From Saccharopolyspora indica (GTDB taxonomy: Bacteria; Actinomycetota; Actinomycetes; Mycobacteriales; Pseudonocardiaceae): DNA of 64,000 nucleotides. Location: contig NZ_JAQGLB010000004.1 in assembly GCF_027853965.1 (NCBI RefSeq), positions 186,001 through 250,000 of the forward strand, given 5' to 3'. Both the position numbers and the translations under genes were made by a program. The notes under the pieces are model-generated. The model had not been told where the DNA came from. It worked only from the letters and a program-made list of their open reading frames with translations, and ran no database searches. Shown one piece after another: positions 24,723 through 32,753 of the stretch; position 1 is the first letter of the stretch, and each line of letters starts with the position of its first letter.

Positions 24723-27092
24723 TCATGGCGCTGGTTCCTCGGTATTCGCCGGTAGGACTCGCCCGGTGTCGCCGTCGACGGTGATGGTCTGGCCGTCGGT
24801 GATCGTGCTCGTGCCGTCCGCCGTGCCCATCACCGCTGGGATGCCGTACTCGCGGGCCACGATCGCGGCGTGCGAGGCGGGGCCGCCGGAGTCCACCACC
24901 ACGGCCGCGGCTCGCTGGAACAGCGGTGTCCACGATGGATTCGTGTACCGGCACACCAGCACTTCGCCGCTGTTCAACCGGGAGAACTCGGCCGGTTCCC
25001 GGATGATCCGGGCTGGGCCCGTGGCCCGGCCGCTGCTCGCCGGGGTCCCGGACACCAGCGCGTCGCCGTGCTCCTCGCGCGGGAAGACCAGGCTCGGATC
25101 GATGAGCCGGACGCCGGCCAGCTCCTCGCGGCGGGCCGATCGCGCCGCGACCAGCTCGCGCAACCGGGCACCCGCAGCGGGTTCGTCGAGCGCCTCCAGC
25201 TCCTCCAACCGCAGGTGGAAGACGCCCTCCGGTTCGTCGAGCACTCCCGCTCCGACCAGCCGGCGACCGATCTCCAGCAGTGACCGCCGCAGGATCGGTT
25301 GCGGCATCGTGAAGTAGAAGTGGCTGTCCTCGCGGAACGCGACACCGTCGCGGGCGCGCTGCACCCACCTCCGGATGCGGGGACTGCGCAGCTGCGCCAC
25401 CGCCCGGACGGGATTCGGATCTCCAGCGGCCAGCACCTTGACCAGCCCCAGCACCGTTCCCGGTGATTCACCCCAGGTCGGCGGCGTGACCAGGACCGGA
25501 GTTTCGGTCTCGCGGTGGCCGTACTCGGCCAGGAACGCGGTGAACTCCTCTTGGAACTCCGGGAAGTCGGTCAGCTTCGCCGGATCGAGGCCGTCGACCG
25601 CTTCTTTCAACCGCGGATTCGCCCGGACCTGAGCGGCCAGGCCCTCCAGCGCGAGGTTGGCGTCGGAGGTGCGGGTCGGCGCACCGGCGATCAGCTCGCC
25701 CAGCAGCTCCGCACGCCCGATCAGCTTGAGCGCGACGAGCAGCCGGAGCAGCGACAGCCCGGTGGCCGGGAGGTAATCGATGCGCAGGTCGGCGACCGGC
25801 GCCACCAGGTCGAGAGCTTTCCTGGGCGTGCGCACCAGCTGCGACCACGGCATCGCCGTCAGATCGCGCGCCGCGAGCTCGCGGACACCGGCCCGGAACC
25901 GGATGAACCGCGGGTCCTCCGTCCAGCGCGCCGGGTCGTAGCGCCGTGCCTTGGCGAGCAGCTTGAACGGTGCTTTCAAGACTCCGAGCGACGGGCGCGG
26001 CGACGGGGGAACCAGCCGGTCCACCACGCCATCGACCTCCGGCAGGAAGCCGTCGAAGGCGCCGCGGATCCCGTACGCGCCGGTGACCTCGGCCATCAGA
26101 CCGGCCGGACCGTGCGGTACCCATGTCGACATGTCGATCGGGTACGGCCGGTACGGGACGTACTCGAGCAGCACCGAGCCGAGCTTGCGCTGGCGCCGGT
26201 TCAGCCGCAGCGGCGGCGGTGGCAGCGCCGTCATCGGCCTGGCCTGCAACAACAGGACCCGGCCCGCGGCGTAGGCCCACTCGATGTCCTGCGGACGGCC
26301 GAAGTGCTCGGCCACTCGGGTGCCGGTCCGGGCCAGCTCCGCGAGAACCTGGCCGGGCAGTCGTTCGACGGCGGCACCGGTCTGCTGGGCGACCCCGCCG
26401 CCCGCGGCGCTGCGGAGCACCACTTCGCGGCGGCCCGGCGACCACTCGGCGACCTGCCCCTCCGGGCTCAGGACGTAGTGGTCGGGCGTGACCAGGCCGG
26501 ACACCACGGCTTCACCCAGGCCGCTGCTGGCGTCGACCACCAGCTGCCGCCGATCGCCGGTGACCGGGTTCGCGGTGAACAGGACCCCGGCGAACTCGGC
26601 GTCGACCATCCGCTGCACCACCACGGCGATGCGCACCTCGCCGGGCGAGATCCCGCGCTTCTCGCGGTAGGCGATCGCGCGGTCCGTCCACAGCGAACCC
26701 CAGCACCGCCGCACCGCGTCCAGCAGCGCGGCTTCGCCGACGACGTTGAGGTAGGTGTCCTGCTGCCCGGCGAACGCGGCTCCGGGCAGGTCCTCGGCGG
26801 TGGCGCTCGACCGCACCGCGACCGGCCCGGAACCCAGCTCGGCGTACGCGGAAACGATCTTTCCGCGCAGCTCGTCCGGCACTTCCGCCGCATCGAACTC
26901 GGCTCGCAGCGCAGCCGCGTCATCCGGGGCCGCCAGGCCCGCTGCGACCTCGGCGTAAGCCCCGGTGGTGATCACGAAGCCGTCGGGAACGGCGAACCCG
27001 GCCTTGACGAGCTCGCCGAGGTTCGCCCCCTTGCCACCGGCCGAGACCAGGTCGCCGCGGCCGACCCCGCGCAGCGGAACGACGTACTCCAC
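24723..27092 (-). CDS. PEP-synthase / rifampicin-phosphotransferase-like enzyme
   Basis: 789 aa from GTG 27092 (GGAGG 5 nt upstream). The N-terminal ATP-grasp domain (PPDK_N type) begins GGKGANLGELVKAGFAVPDGFVITTGAY. The C-terminal phosphohistidine swivel domain carries SGTPASSGRATGPARI and the catalytic His in VDSGGPASHAAIVAREYGIPAVMGT. A divergent ~400-residue middle follows QARPMTALPPPPLRLNRRQRK. This order (ATP-binding, middle, swivel) is that of rifampicin phosphotransferase; PEP synthase has a PEP-binding TIM barrel instead, which I do not see. It is paired with a TetR and lies next to an erm gene, so antibiotic inactivation is the favoured reading. Confidence 0.75.
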   Translation of the reverse strand: MEYVVPLRGVGRGDLVSAGGKGANLGELVKAGFAVPDGFVITTGAYAEVAAGLAAPDDAAALRAEFDAAEVPDELRGKIVSAYAELGSGPVAVRSSATAEDLPGAAFAGQQDTYLNVVGEAALLDAVRRCWGSLWTDRAIAYREKRGISPGEVRIAVVVQRMVDAEFAGVLFTANPVTGDRRQLVVDASSGLGEAVVSGLVTPDHYVLSPEGQVAEWSPGRREVVLRSAAGGGVAQQTGAAVERLPGQVLAELARTGTRVAEHFGRPQDIEWAYAAGRVLLLQARPMTALPPPPLRLNRRQRKLGSVLLEYVPYRPYPIDMSTWVPHGPAGLMAEVTGAYGIRGAFDGFLPEVDGVVDRLVPPSPRPSLGVLKAPFKLLAKARRYDPARWTEDPRFIRFRAGVRELAARDLTAMPWSQLVRTPRKALDLVAPVADLRIDYLPATGLSLLRLLVALKLIGRAELLGELIAGAPTRTSDANLALEGLAAQVRANPRLKEAVDGLDPAKLTDFPEFQEEFTAFLAEYGHRETETPVLVTPPTWGESPGTVLGLVKVLAAGDPNPVRAVAQLRSPRIRRWVQRARDGVAFREDSHFYFTMPQPILRRSLLEIGRRLVGAGVLDEPEGVFHLRLEELEALDEPAAGARLRELVAARSARREELAGVRLIDPSLVFPREEHGDALVSGTPASSGRATGPARIIREPAEFSRLNSGEVLVCRYTNPSWTPLFQRAAAVVVDSGGPASHAAIVAREYGIPAVMGTADGTSTITDGQTITVDGDTGRVLPANTEEPAP

Positions 27093-27154
27093 CACGACCT
27101 CCGAGCATGTAGAAGACGGTCCGTTCTCTGCTGACCGTACGCCTCCGAAGTTGA

Positions 27155-27167
27155 GAACGCAACGTTC
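27155..27167. promoter_or_regulatory. Possible TetR operator upstream of the PEP-utilising gene
   Basis: GAACG-caa-CGTTC is a perfect short inverted repeat about 60 nt upstream of the GTG start. A second imperfect dyad (AGAAGACGGTCCGTTCTCT) lies at 27111-27129. Either could be bound by the TetR of the operon. Weak evidence. Confidence 0.35.
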
Positions 27168-27224
27168 ACTAGCGCTCGGGGGTGCCGCGATTTCGCGCGA
27201 GATCGGCGTTGGGCACGCGGGTGA

Positions 27225-27252
27225 GGTGGCGATTTCGCGCGAAATCGCCACC
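27225..27252. terminator. 28-bp perfect palindrome after erm
   Basis: GGTGGCGATTTCGC followed by its exact complement, 13 nt past the erm stop. A similar imperfect copy (GCGATTTCGCGCGAGATC) lies at 27186-27204. It can serve as erm terminator and as upstream boundary of the next gene. Confidence 0.6.
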
Positions 27253-27265
27253 AAGCCCTCAACGG

Positions 27266-28003
27266 TCAGGTGATCTCGGCGTAGAGGCGCGCCCAGTCCT
27301 CGGCGGGGAGATCTCTCGGGAGCGCAGGCAGGTTCCGCAGGCTGCATCCGGTGACGTTGCGGACGATCTCGGTCAGGCCCCGGCCGCGGCCGGTGAACAC
27401 CGCTTCGACGAAGCGCTGGTACCGGCGCTGTTCGCCGAGCGGTACCAGCGGGCGGGATCTGCGGCGCACCTTGAGGATTCCGCCGTCAACGGTCGGCATC
27501 GGGCGGAACGATCGGGCGGGAATCCGGCCGCAGGACTGGAATTCGTACCAGGGCGCCCATTGGGCGTTCAGCTGGCTGCCGCCCTCGGCGCGCTTCCGGG
27601 CGACGTCCCACTGCACCAGCAGCACCGCTTCCGACCAGGTCCTCTCGGTCAGCAGGCGGCGGGTCATCGACGTCGTGATGCCGAACGGCAGGTTGCCGAT
27701 CACCGCGTGCCCGGTGGCGGGGAACCGGAAGTCGAGCATGTCGCAGCGGATCACGCGCACTTCGGGGAACGTGGCGCGGAGGCTGGACGCCCAGTGCGGA
27801 TCCAGCTCCACCGCGGTCACCTCGCGTCCACTGTGGAGGAGCTCACGGGTGATCGCGCCGCTTCCGGCGCCGAGTTCCACGACCGGTAGCGGGGCTGGTT
27901 CGAGCAGATCGACCAGGTGGCGGACGACACCTCGGTCGACGAGGAAGTTCTGGCCGAGTTCGCGGCGCGCGCGATCGCGCGCCGACCTGCGGCGGGAGGA
28001 CAT
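27266..28003 (-). CDS. erm: Erm-type 23S rRNA adenine-N6 methyltransferase
   Basis: 245 aa. ELGQNFLVDRGVV near residue 15 and VELGAGSGAITRELL (SAM-binding motif I) are typical of Erm/KsgA. The catalytic motif IV is GNLPFGITTSMTRRLL. SEAVLLVQWDVARKRAEGGS and the C-terminal FTGRGRGLTEIVRNV resemble mycobacterial Erm(38)-type enzymes more than ErmE. It methylates A2058 of 23S rRNA and gives macrolide-lincosamide-streptogramin B resistance. It is preceded by a WhiB7-like promoter, a 15-codon upstream ORF and competing hairpins, all signs of drug-induced attenuation. AGGAGA lies 8 nt before ATG 28003. Confidence 0.9.
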   Translation of the reverse strand: MSSRRRSARDRARRELGQNFLVDRGVVRHLVDLLEPAPLPVVELGAGSGAITRELLHSGREVTAVELDPHWASSLRATFPEVRVIRCDMLDFRFPATGHAVIGNLPFGITTSMTRRLLTERTWSEAVLLVQWDVARKRAEGGSQLNAQWAPWYEFQSCGRIPARSFRPMPTVDGGILKVRRRSRPLVPLGEQRRYQRFVEAVFTGRGRGLTEIVRNVTGCSLRNLPALPRDLPAEDWARLYAEIT

Positions 28004-28120
28004 GTTCGGCTTCTCCTGCGTTTCGCGGACCGGTGGGAACCGGACCCCCGCGAGCGCAGGTCAGCGTGGCTGTTCAGGGCACGACGAACCGCGCGTCAGG
28101 AGCAGGGATCCGGACGCGAC

Positions 28121-28165
28121 GGCGGCGCGAGATGCGGTAGCTGCGCCGCCTAAGCGGACCGCAGC
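28121..28165 (-). promoter_or_regulatory. Mutually exclusive attenuator hairpins in the erm leader
   Basis: GGCGGCGC (28121-28128) pairs with GCGCCGCC (28143-28150). Alternatively GCTGCG (28140-28145) pairs with CGCAGC (28160-28165) inside the leader ORF. The two share 28143-28145, so both cannot form. The second overlaps the last codons of the leader, where a stalled ribosome would disrupt it. Confidence 0.5.
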
Positions 28166-28197
28166 CGAATGAAGGCGGAAGCGGCAGGAGAAGCCAT
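28150..28197 (-). CDS. erm leader peptide (uORF), 15 aa
   Basis: ATG 28197 to TAG 28150 encodes MASPAASAFIRLRSA. The ATG lies 7 nt after the -10 box, so the mRNA is leaderless or nearly so. It ends where the attenuator stem begins. Erm genes are commonly controlled by drug-dependent stalling on such leaders, and the leader of the MFS gene at 32.6 kb starts in the same sequence context. Confidence 0.6.
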   Translation of the reverse strand: MASPAASAFIRLRSA

Positions 28198-28204
28198 GCC
28201 GCAG

Positions 28205-28246
28205 AAGTTAGCAACGGAAGAGCACTGGTCGAAACCGGTTTTCCGG
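28205..28246 (-). promoter_or_regulatory. WhiB7-type promoter of erm
   Basis: On the minus strand: CCGGAAAA (ending 28239), TTCGAC as -35, 17 nt, then TAACTT as -10 (28210-28205). The first G of GGAAAA is exactly 34 nt upstream of the -10 box, as in the MFS and ABC-F promoters. An AT-rich element just upstream of -35 is the known mark of WhiB7-dependent promoters. Confidence 0.6.
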
Positions 28247-28287
28247 CCGCCGTCCGCCGGCGCGCGGCTCGGCGGACGGCGGGACGT

Positions 28288-28806
28288 TCAACTCTGCTGC
28301 GAAGCGCTGCTCTCCAGCTCCGCGGCGAGAGACGACTGCACGTAGGCCATGGCCTCCTGGTAGCCCGGATCGGCGAACCGCCTGCCCATCTCCTCGGCGG
28401 AGACCTCCTCCACGACCTGGAAGATCCACCACAGATGACCCTGGGGATCGCGGACGCGCGCGGCGATCTGCCCGAACGCCAGCTCTGTCGGCTGCGTGAT
28501 CAGCCGCCCGCCGCAGGCGAGAGCCTGCTCGACCGTCTTCTGAGCGTCATCGACGTAGATCCTCAGGTGTGCGGGCAGCCTCGGCCAGCCGGGCTGCTGG
28601 TCGAACATCATCAGCACCGCGCCCGCGGCCTCCACCTCCGCGTGGGCCACGGTGCCGTCTTCGTTGAGCACGCGGGAACCGCGTTCTTCGGCGCCGAACA
28701 CCTGGCGCAAGAACTCGATCTCCGCGGCGGTGTCCTGAGAGATGACCCACGGGTCGATCCGCGAGTAACCGTCCGGGACTGGCCCCGGCGCATCCTTGAT
28801 CGTCAT
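28288..28806 (-). CDS. VOC (glyoxalase/bleomycin-resistance) family protein
   Basis: 172 aa. A betaalphabetabetabeta repeat pattern is visible: DPWVISQDTAAEIEFLRQVFGAEE, HAEVEAAGAVLMMFDQQPGW, LRIYVDDAQKTVEQALACGGRLI and ARVRDPQGHLWWIFQVVEEVS. The C-terminal ~35 residues extend the fold. Members include PhnB-like proteins and bleomycin-binding proteins. The substrate cannot be assigned. It stands alone upstream of the erm leader region, in the same direction. Confidence 0.85.
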   Translation of the reverse strand: MTIKDAPGPVPDGYSRIDPWVISQDTAAEIEFLRQVFGAEERGSRVLNEDGTVAHAEVEAAGAVLMMFDQQPGWPRLPAHLRIYVDDAQKTVEQALACGGRLITQPTELAFGQIAARVRDPQGHLWWIFQVVEEVSAEEMGRRFADPGYQEAMAYVQSSLAAELESSASQQS

Positions 28807-29016
28807 TCGCGGAGCCTTCCACGGCCCGCGCCGACCTGGGCCGGTAACTCCGCAATGTAGTCGTGCCGCTACCTTGTGCTCGTCTTTTTGGCAGATCAGC
28901 GGCGGGTTTCGATAACTCTGCGTCGCCTGTTCGGCCGCTGTTCACCTTGACGTACGGGAACCATCGCCTGATCGACCTAATGTCCGGGTGTTCCCGATGT
29001 GCATTTGGAGGTCCGC

Positions 29017-31083
29017 TTGTCTCCCCGACCGGACAACGGGCGGGTCATCCCGCTTCCGCTGCTTCCCCACCACTCCGCGAACCGTTCCTCGGTGACCTGC
29101 AAGTACCGCTGCGGCAACGCCTGCGCGCACGAAGCCCCCAACACCTCGGACAACTCCTACTTCGGCGACATCGTCGAGAGCGTGCTCAGCCGTCGCGGCG
29201 CGCTGAAGGCCACCGGTGCCTTCGCGCTGGCAGTCGGCGGCGCGGCCGCTCTGTCCGGCACCGCGGCCGCGGCCGCTCCGGCGCCGGTGCGCCGCCCCGG
29301 CGGCCGGGCCGTTCCGGGCACCGACTTCACCGCGGTCGCCCCGAACACCGAAGACGCCGTGGTCACCGCGGAGGGTTACGAGCAGGGCGTGGTCATCCGC
29401 TGGGGCGACCCGGTGGTGCCCGGTGCGCCCGAGTTCGACTTCAACAACCAGACCGCGGCTGCGCAGGAGCAGCAGTTCGGCTACAACAACGACTTCGCCG
29501 AGCTGGTCCCGCTGGACGGCAGCGGCAAGCGGAACCTGCTGGTGGTCAACCACGAGTACACCACCGAAACGCACATGTTCCTCGGCTACGACGAGGAGAA
29601 CCCGACCGAGGAGCAGGTGCGCATCGCGTGGGCGGCGCACGGCCTGTCGGTCGTCTACACCGAGCGGGAGCGCAACGGCGGCCTCAAGGTCCGGCCGAGC
29701 CACTACAACCGCCGCATCACCCTGAACACGCCGTTCGAGATGCGCGGACCGGCCGCGGGCAGCGACCACCTCAAGACCTCCGCCGACCCGACCGGCACCA
29801 AGGTGCTCGGCACGCAGAACAACTGCGCAGGCAGCATGACGCCCTGGGGCACGATCCTGTCCGGCGAGGAGAACTTCAACCAGTACTTCGCCAACGCCGA
29901 CTCGATCACCGACCCGAAGACCAAGGAGCGGTTCGCCCGCTACGGCCTCAAGGGCGCCACGAGCAACCGCAAGTGGGAGCGCTTCGACAAGCGCTGGGAC
30001 CTCGCGCAGGAGCCGAACGAGGCCAACCGCTTCGGCTGGGTCATCGAGATCGACCCGCACGACCCGAACTCCACGCCCGTCAAGCACACCGCGCTGGGCC
30101 GCTTCAAGCACGAGGGCGCGGCGGTCAAGGTCGCCGACGACGGCCGGGTGGTCGCCTACTCCGGTGACGACGAGCGCTTCGACTACATCTACAAGTTCGT
30201 CTCCAACGGCAAGATGAAGCGGGGCAAGAGCGCCCACGCCCGCCGGCACAACATGACGCTGCTCGACGACGGCACGCTGTACGTCGCGAAGTTCACCGGC
30301 AACAGCCCGCAGAGCGAGATCGACGGCACCGGCAAGCTGCCCTCCGACGGAGCCTTCGACGGCACCGGCGAGTGGATCCCGCTGGCCAGCGGCGACAAGT
30401 CCTTCGTGCCCGGCTTCACCGCCGAAGAGGTCTACATCTTCACCCGCCTGGCCGCCGACCAGGTCGGCGCGACGAAGATGGACCGGCCCGAGGACATCGA
30501 GCCGAACCCGGTCAACGGCCGCATCTACTGCGCGCTGACCAACAACTCCAACCGCGGTTCGACCGGCAACGCCGCGCCGGACGAGGCCAACCCGCGGGTC
30601 GGCAACAAGCACGGCCACGTGCTGGAGATCGACGACGACGCCACCGGCACCTCGCTGCGCTGGACGCTGCTGCTGGTGTGCGGCGACCCCAACGACGCGG
30701 GCACCTACTTCGGCGGCTTCGACAAGTCGCAGGTCAGCCCGATCTCGTGCCCGGACAACGTGGCCTTCGACCGGCACGGCAACCTGTGGATCTCCACCGA
30801 CGGCAACGCGCTGAAGAGCAACGACGGCCTGTTCGCGGTGCCGGTGGACGGCCCGGAGCGCGGTTTCGTCAAGCAGTTCCTGACGGTGCCCAACGGTGCG
30901 GAGACCTGCGGTCCGGTCGTCCGGGACGACCTGGTGACCGTGTCCGTGCAGCACCCGGGCGAGCTGGACGACGCGAGCGCCGACAACCCGGCCTCGCACT
31001 GGCCGGACGGCGGCGACTCGCAGCCGCGTCCGTCGGTCGTGGCGGTCTGGCGCAAGGACGGCGGTGAGATCGGCCGCCGCTGA
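29017..31083 (+). CDS. PhoX-family (DUF839) secreted alkaline phosphatase-like protein
   Basis: 688 aa from TTG 29017 with GGAGG 5 nt upstream. A Tat signal (SRRGALKATGAFALAVGG) lies unusually deep, near residue 56, after an N-terminal cytoplasmic extension that includes CKYRCGNACAHEAPN. The PhoX domain carries WGAHG-type signatures: VVNHEYTTETHMFLGYD, WGTILSGEENFNQYF, GRFKHEGAAV and VSPISCPDNVAFDRHGNLWISTDGN. PhoX enzymes use Ca and Fe cofactors and hydrolyse phosphoesters outside the cell under phosphate limitation. A close paralogue begins at the right edge of the window. Confidence 0.9.
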   Translation: MSPRPDNGRVIPLPLLPHHSANRSSVTCKYRCGNACAHEAPNTSDNSYFGDIVESVLSRRGALKATGAFALAVGGAAALSGTAAAAAPAPVRRPGGRAVPGTDFTAVAPNTEDAVVTAEGYEQGVVIRWGDPVVPGAPEFDFNNQTAAAQEQQFGYNNDFAELVPLDGSGKRNLLVVNHEYTTETHMFLGYDEENPTEEQVRIAWAAHGLSVVYTERERNGGLKVRPSHYNRRITLNTPFEMRGPAAGSDHLKTSADPTGTKVLGTQNNCAGSMTPWGTILSGEENFNQYFANADSITDPKTKERFARYGLKGATSNRKWERFDKRWDLAQEPNEANRFGWVIEIDPHDPNSTPVKHTALGRFKHEGAAVKVADDGRVVAYSGDDERFDYIYKFVSNGKMKRGKSAHARRHNMTLLDDGTLYVAKFTGNSPQSEIDGTGKLPSDGAFDGTGEWIPLASGDKSFVPGFTAEEVYIFTRLAADQVGATKMDRPEDIEPNPVNGRIYCALTNNSNRGSTGNAAPDEANPRVGNKHGHVLEIDDDATGTSLRWTLLLVCGDPNDAGTYFGGFDKSQVSPISCPDNVAFDRHGNLWISTDGNALKSNDGLFAVPVDGPERGFVKQFLTVPNGAETCGPVVRDDLVTVSVQHPGELDDASADNPASHWPDGGDSQPRPSVVAVWRKDGGEIGRR

Positions 31084-31146
31084 TCTCACCTTGCGAGCGC
31101 GGGGGTCTCCGGCACTGCGACCGGGGGCCCTCGTTGCGTTGCCGGA

Positions 31147-31176
31147 CCGGGCAGGCGGTGGTGGCCGCCTGCCCGG
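31147..31176. terminator. Bidirectional terminator between PhoX and MFS
   Basis: CCGGGCAGGCGG and its exact complement around a 6-nt loop, between the convergent stops at 31083 and 31183. Confidence 0.8.
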
Positions 31177-31182
31177 CCTGCC

Positions 31183-32526
31183 TCAGTCGATGCGCCGAGC
31201 GATCAGCGCGGCCGCGGCCAGCCCGACCAGGGCCAGCGCGCAGCTGACGGCGAAGGAATCGACGCCGGTCAGCGCGGGCGCGAACCCGATCCCGATGTAG
31301 AGCGTGACGCCCGACGATCCGCCGAGCTGGTCGGCGGCGCGCTGGACGCCCGACGCGACTCCCGCGTCGTCATCGGTGACACCGGTGACCGCCGCCTGCT
31401 GGAGCCCGACCAGCCCGAAGCCCATCCCGGCGGCGATCAGCACCATCGCCGGGATCGTCTCGACCGCACCGGCACCGAACTGCGCACCCGCCGCGATGGC
31501 GATCATCGCGGCGGCGGTCGAGGCGATGCCGATGATGGCGCAGGTGCGCGCGCCCCAGCGCCCGGCGACGCGGGGCACGAACGTCACGGCCGCGACCAGC
31601 GCCACGGCCAGCGGCAGGAGAGCCACGCCCGCTTCGAACGGTGTCAGCCCCGCGCGCTGCTGGAGCTGGAAGGTGAACAGCAGGAACGACGTGGACAGCG
31701 CGGCGCTGAGCAGCGCGGTCGCGACGTTGGCCAGCACCCGCGTGCGGTTGCGGAAGAACGCCATCGGGACCAGCGGATTGGCCGCCCTGCGCTCCACGAC
31801 GACGAACAGCCCGGCTGCGAGCACCGCGCCGACCAGGGCGATCGGCGCCTCGACGACTCCGAGCACGAAGAGCAGCGGAGCAGCCGTGAGCAGGGCGGCT
31901 CCGGGCAGGTCCAGTTCCTTGCGCTCCCCCGGCGGGTCCGCCGGGACGAGGACCAGGGCCGCACCGGCCACGTAGGCGGTGAAGGGGACGGCGACCAGGA
32001 AGATCCACCGCCAGCCGAACAGCTCCGTGATGACGCCCGAGAGCACGAACCCCAGCACCAGGCCGGAACTCGCCACCGCCGCCCACACGCTCAGCGCGCG
32101 AGTGCGCCGCGGCCCCTCGGGGAAGGTCAGCACGATCATCGCCATCGCTGCCGGGAGGGCGAGCGCCTCGCCCGCGCCCTGCAGCAATCGCGCGACCACC
32201 AGCAGCGAGAACGTCTGCGTCAGGCCGGCGAGCAGCGATGCCGCACCGAACACCGAGGTGCCGATCAGCAGCATCCGCCGCCGGCCGAGCACATCGCTCA
32301 ACCGGCCGCCGAGCATGAGCAGACCGCCACCGGTGACGGCGTAGCCGACGACCACCCAGGTCAAGCCGCGTGCGTCGACGCCGAATTCAGCGCCGATCGA
32401 AGGCAGCGCGATGTTGACCACCGTGACGTCGACCGCGATCAGGAACTGCAGCATGGCCAGGGAGCTGAGGAGGAGCCATGGCCGTGCGCCGGTGCCCCGG
32501 CGCTGGACGGGAATGTCCGCGTGCAA
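31183..32526 (-). CDS. DHA2-type MFS drug-efflux transporter
   Basis: 447 aa with 12 or more membrane helices. Motif DVTVVNIALPSIGAEF in helix 1, the loop 2-3 motif GGRLSDVLGRRRMLLIG, and motif C-like GLVLGFVLSGVI in helix 5 place it with drug:proton antiporters. TTG 32526 has GGAG 7 nt upstream. It is preceded by a WhiB7-like promoter and an 18-codon leader ORF like those of erm, so it is expected to be induced by ribosome-targeting antibiotics. Substrate unknown. Confidence 0.88.
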   Translation of the reverse strand: MHADIPVQRRGTGARPWLLLSSLAMLQFLIAVDVTVVNIALPSIGAEFGVDARGLTWVVVGYAVTGGGLLMLGGRLSDVLGRRRMLLIGTSVFGAASLLAGLTQTFSLLVVARLLQGAGEALALPAAMAMIVLTFPEGPRRTRALSVWAAVASSGLVLGFVLSGVITELFGWRWIFLVAVPFTAYVAGAALVLVPADPPGERKELDLPGAALLTAAPLLFVLGVVEAPIALVGAVLAAGLFVVVERRAANPLVPMAFFRNRTRVLANVATALLSAALSTSFLLFTFQLQQRAGLTPFEAGVALLPLAVALVAAVTFVPRVAGRWGARTCAIIGIASTAAAMIAIAAGAQFGAGAVETIPAMVLIAAGMGFGLVGLQQAAVTGVTDDDAGVASGVQRAADQLGGSSGVTLYIGIGFAPALTGVDSFAVSCALALVGLAAAALIARRID

Positions 32527-32572
32527 GAGAGAACTCCGTTGCTCGATGCGAATCCGAGCAGCACAAGGAGGC

Positions 32573-32595
32573 CGCTTCGGTGTGGACGCGAAGCG
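32573..32595 (-). promoter_or_regulatory. Hairpin in the MFS leader
   Basis: CGCTTCG (32573-32579) and CGAAGCG (32589-32595) form a perfect 7-bp stem between the leader ORF and the MFS start. AGCGGC just after the leader stop can pair with GCCGCT inside the leader. Candidate attenuator. Confidence 0.4.
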
Positions 32596-32624
32596 ACGGA
32601 ACGTTCAGCAGGACCGCGCCGCCG

Positions 32625-32681
32625 CTAGAAGCGGGGCGTGCGGGTCACAGCGGCCGCGGCCGCAGCAGAAGCACCGGACAT
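32625..32681 (-). CDS. MFS leader peptide (uORF), 18 aa
   Basis: ATG 32681 to TAG 32625 encodes MSGASAAAAAAVTRTPRF. The ATG is 7 nt after the -10 box, the same geometry as the erm leader, and the flanking GCTAACNTCNGCGGCATG is shared by both. A run of Ala codons followed by Arg/Thr/Pro codons would suit stalling. It is about 100 nt upstream of the transporter start. Confidence 0.6.
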   Translation of the reverse strand: MSGASAAAAAAVTRTPRF

Positions 32682-32688
32682 GCCGCGG

Positions 32689-32730
32689 AGGTTAGCAGGG
32701 GAGGTGGTGTGCGGTCGCGGCATTTTCCGG
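32689..32730 (-). promoter_or_regulatory. WhiB7-type promoter of the MFS gene
   Basis: CCGGAAAA, then TAACCT as -10 (32694-32689). GGAAAA again starts 34 nt upstream of -10. The -35 region (GCGACC/CGACCG) is poor, which fits dependence on an activator. Confidence 0.6.
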
Positions 32731-32753
32731 CACCTGAGTTCTAGCCTTGAGCG

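Noticed and set aside
24022..25368. TetR read as a 448-aa fusion extending into the PEP-utilising gene
   Set aside because: The extra N-terminal half is an out-of-frame reading of the upstream gene; ribosome-binding site and ATG at 24690 (or 24726) define the TetR start.
28197..28360. A plus-strand small ORF starting ATGCCGCAGAAG with GGCAGGAG upstream
   Set aside because: It runs antisense through the erm promoter and into the VOC gene; its composition is not gene-like and the minus-strand promoter/leader reading explains the same bases.
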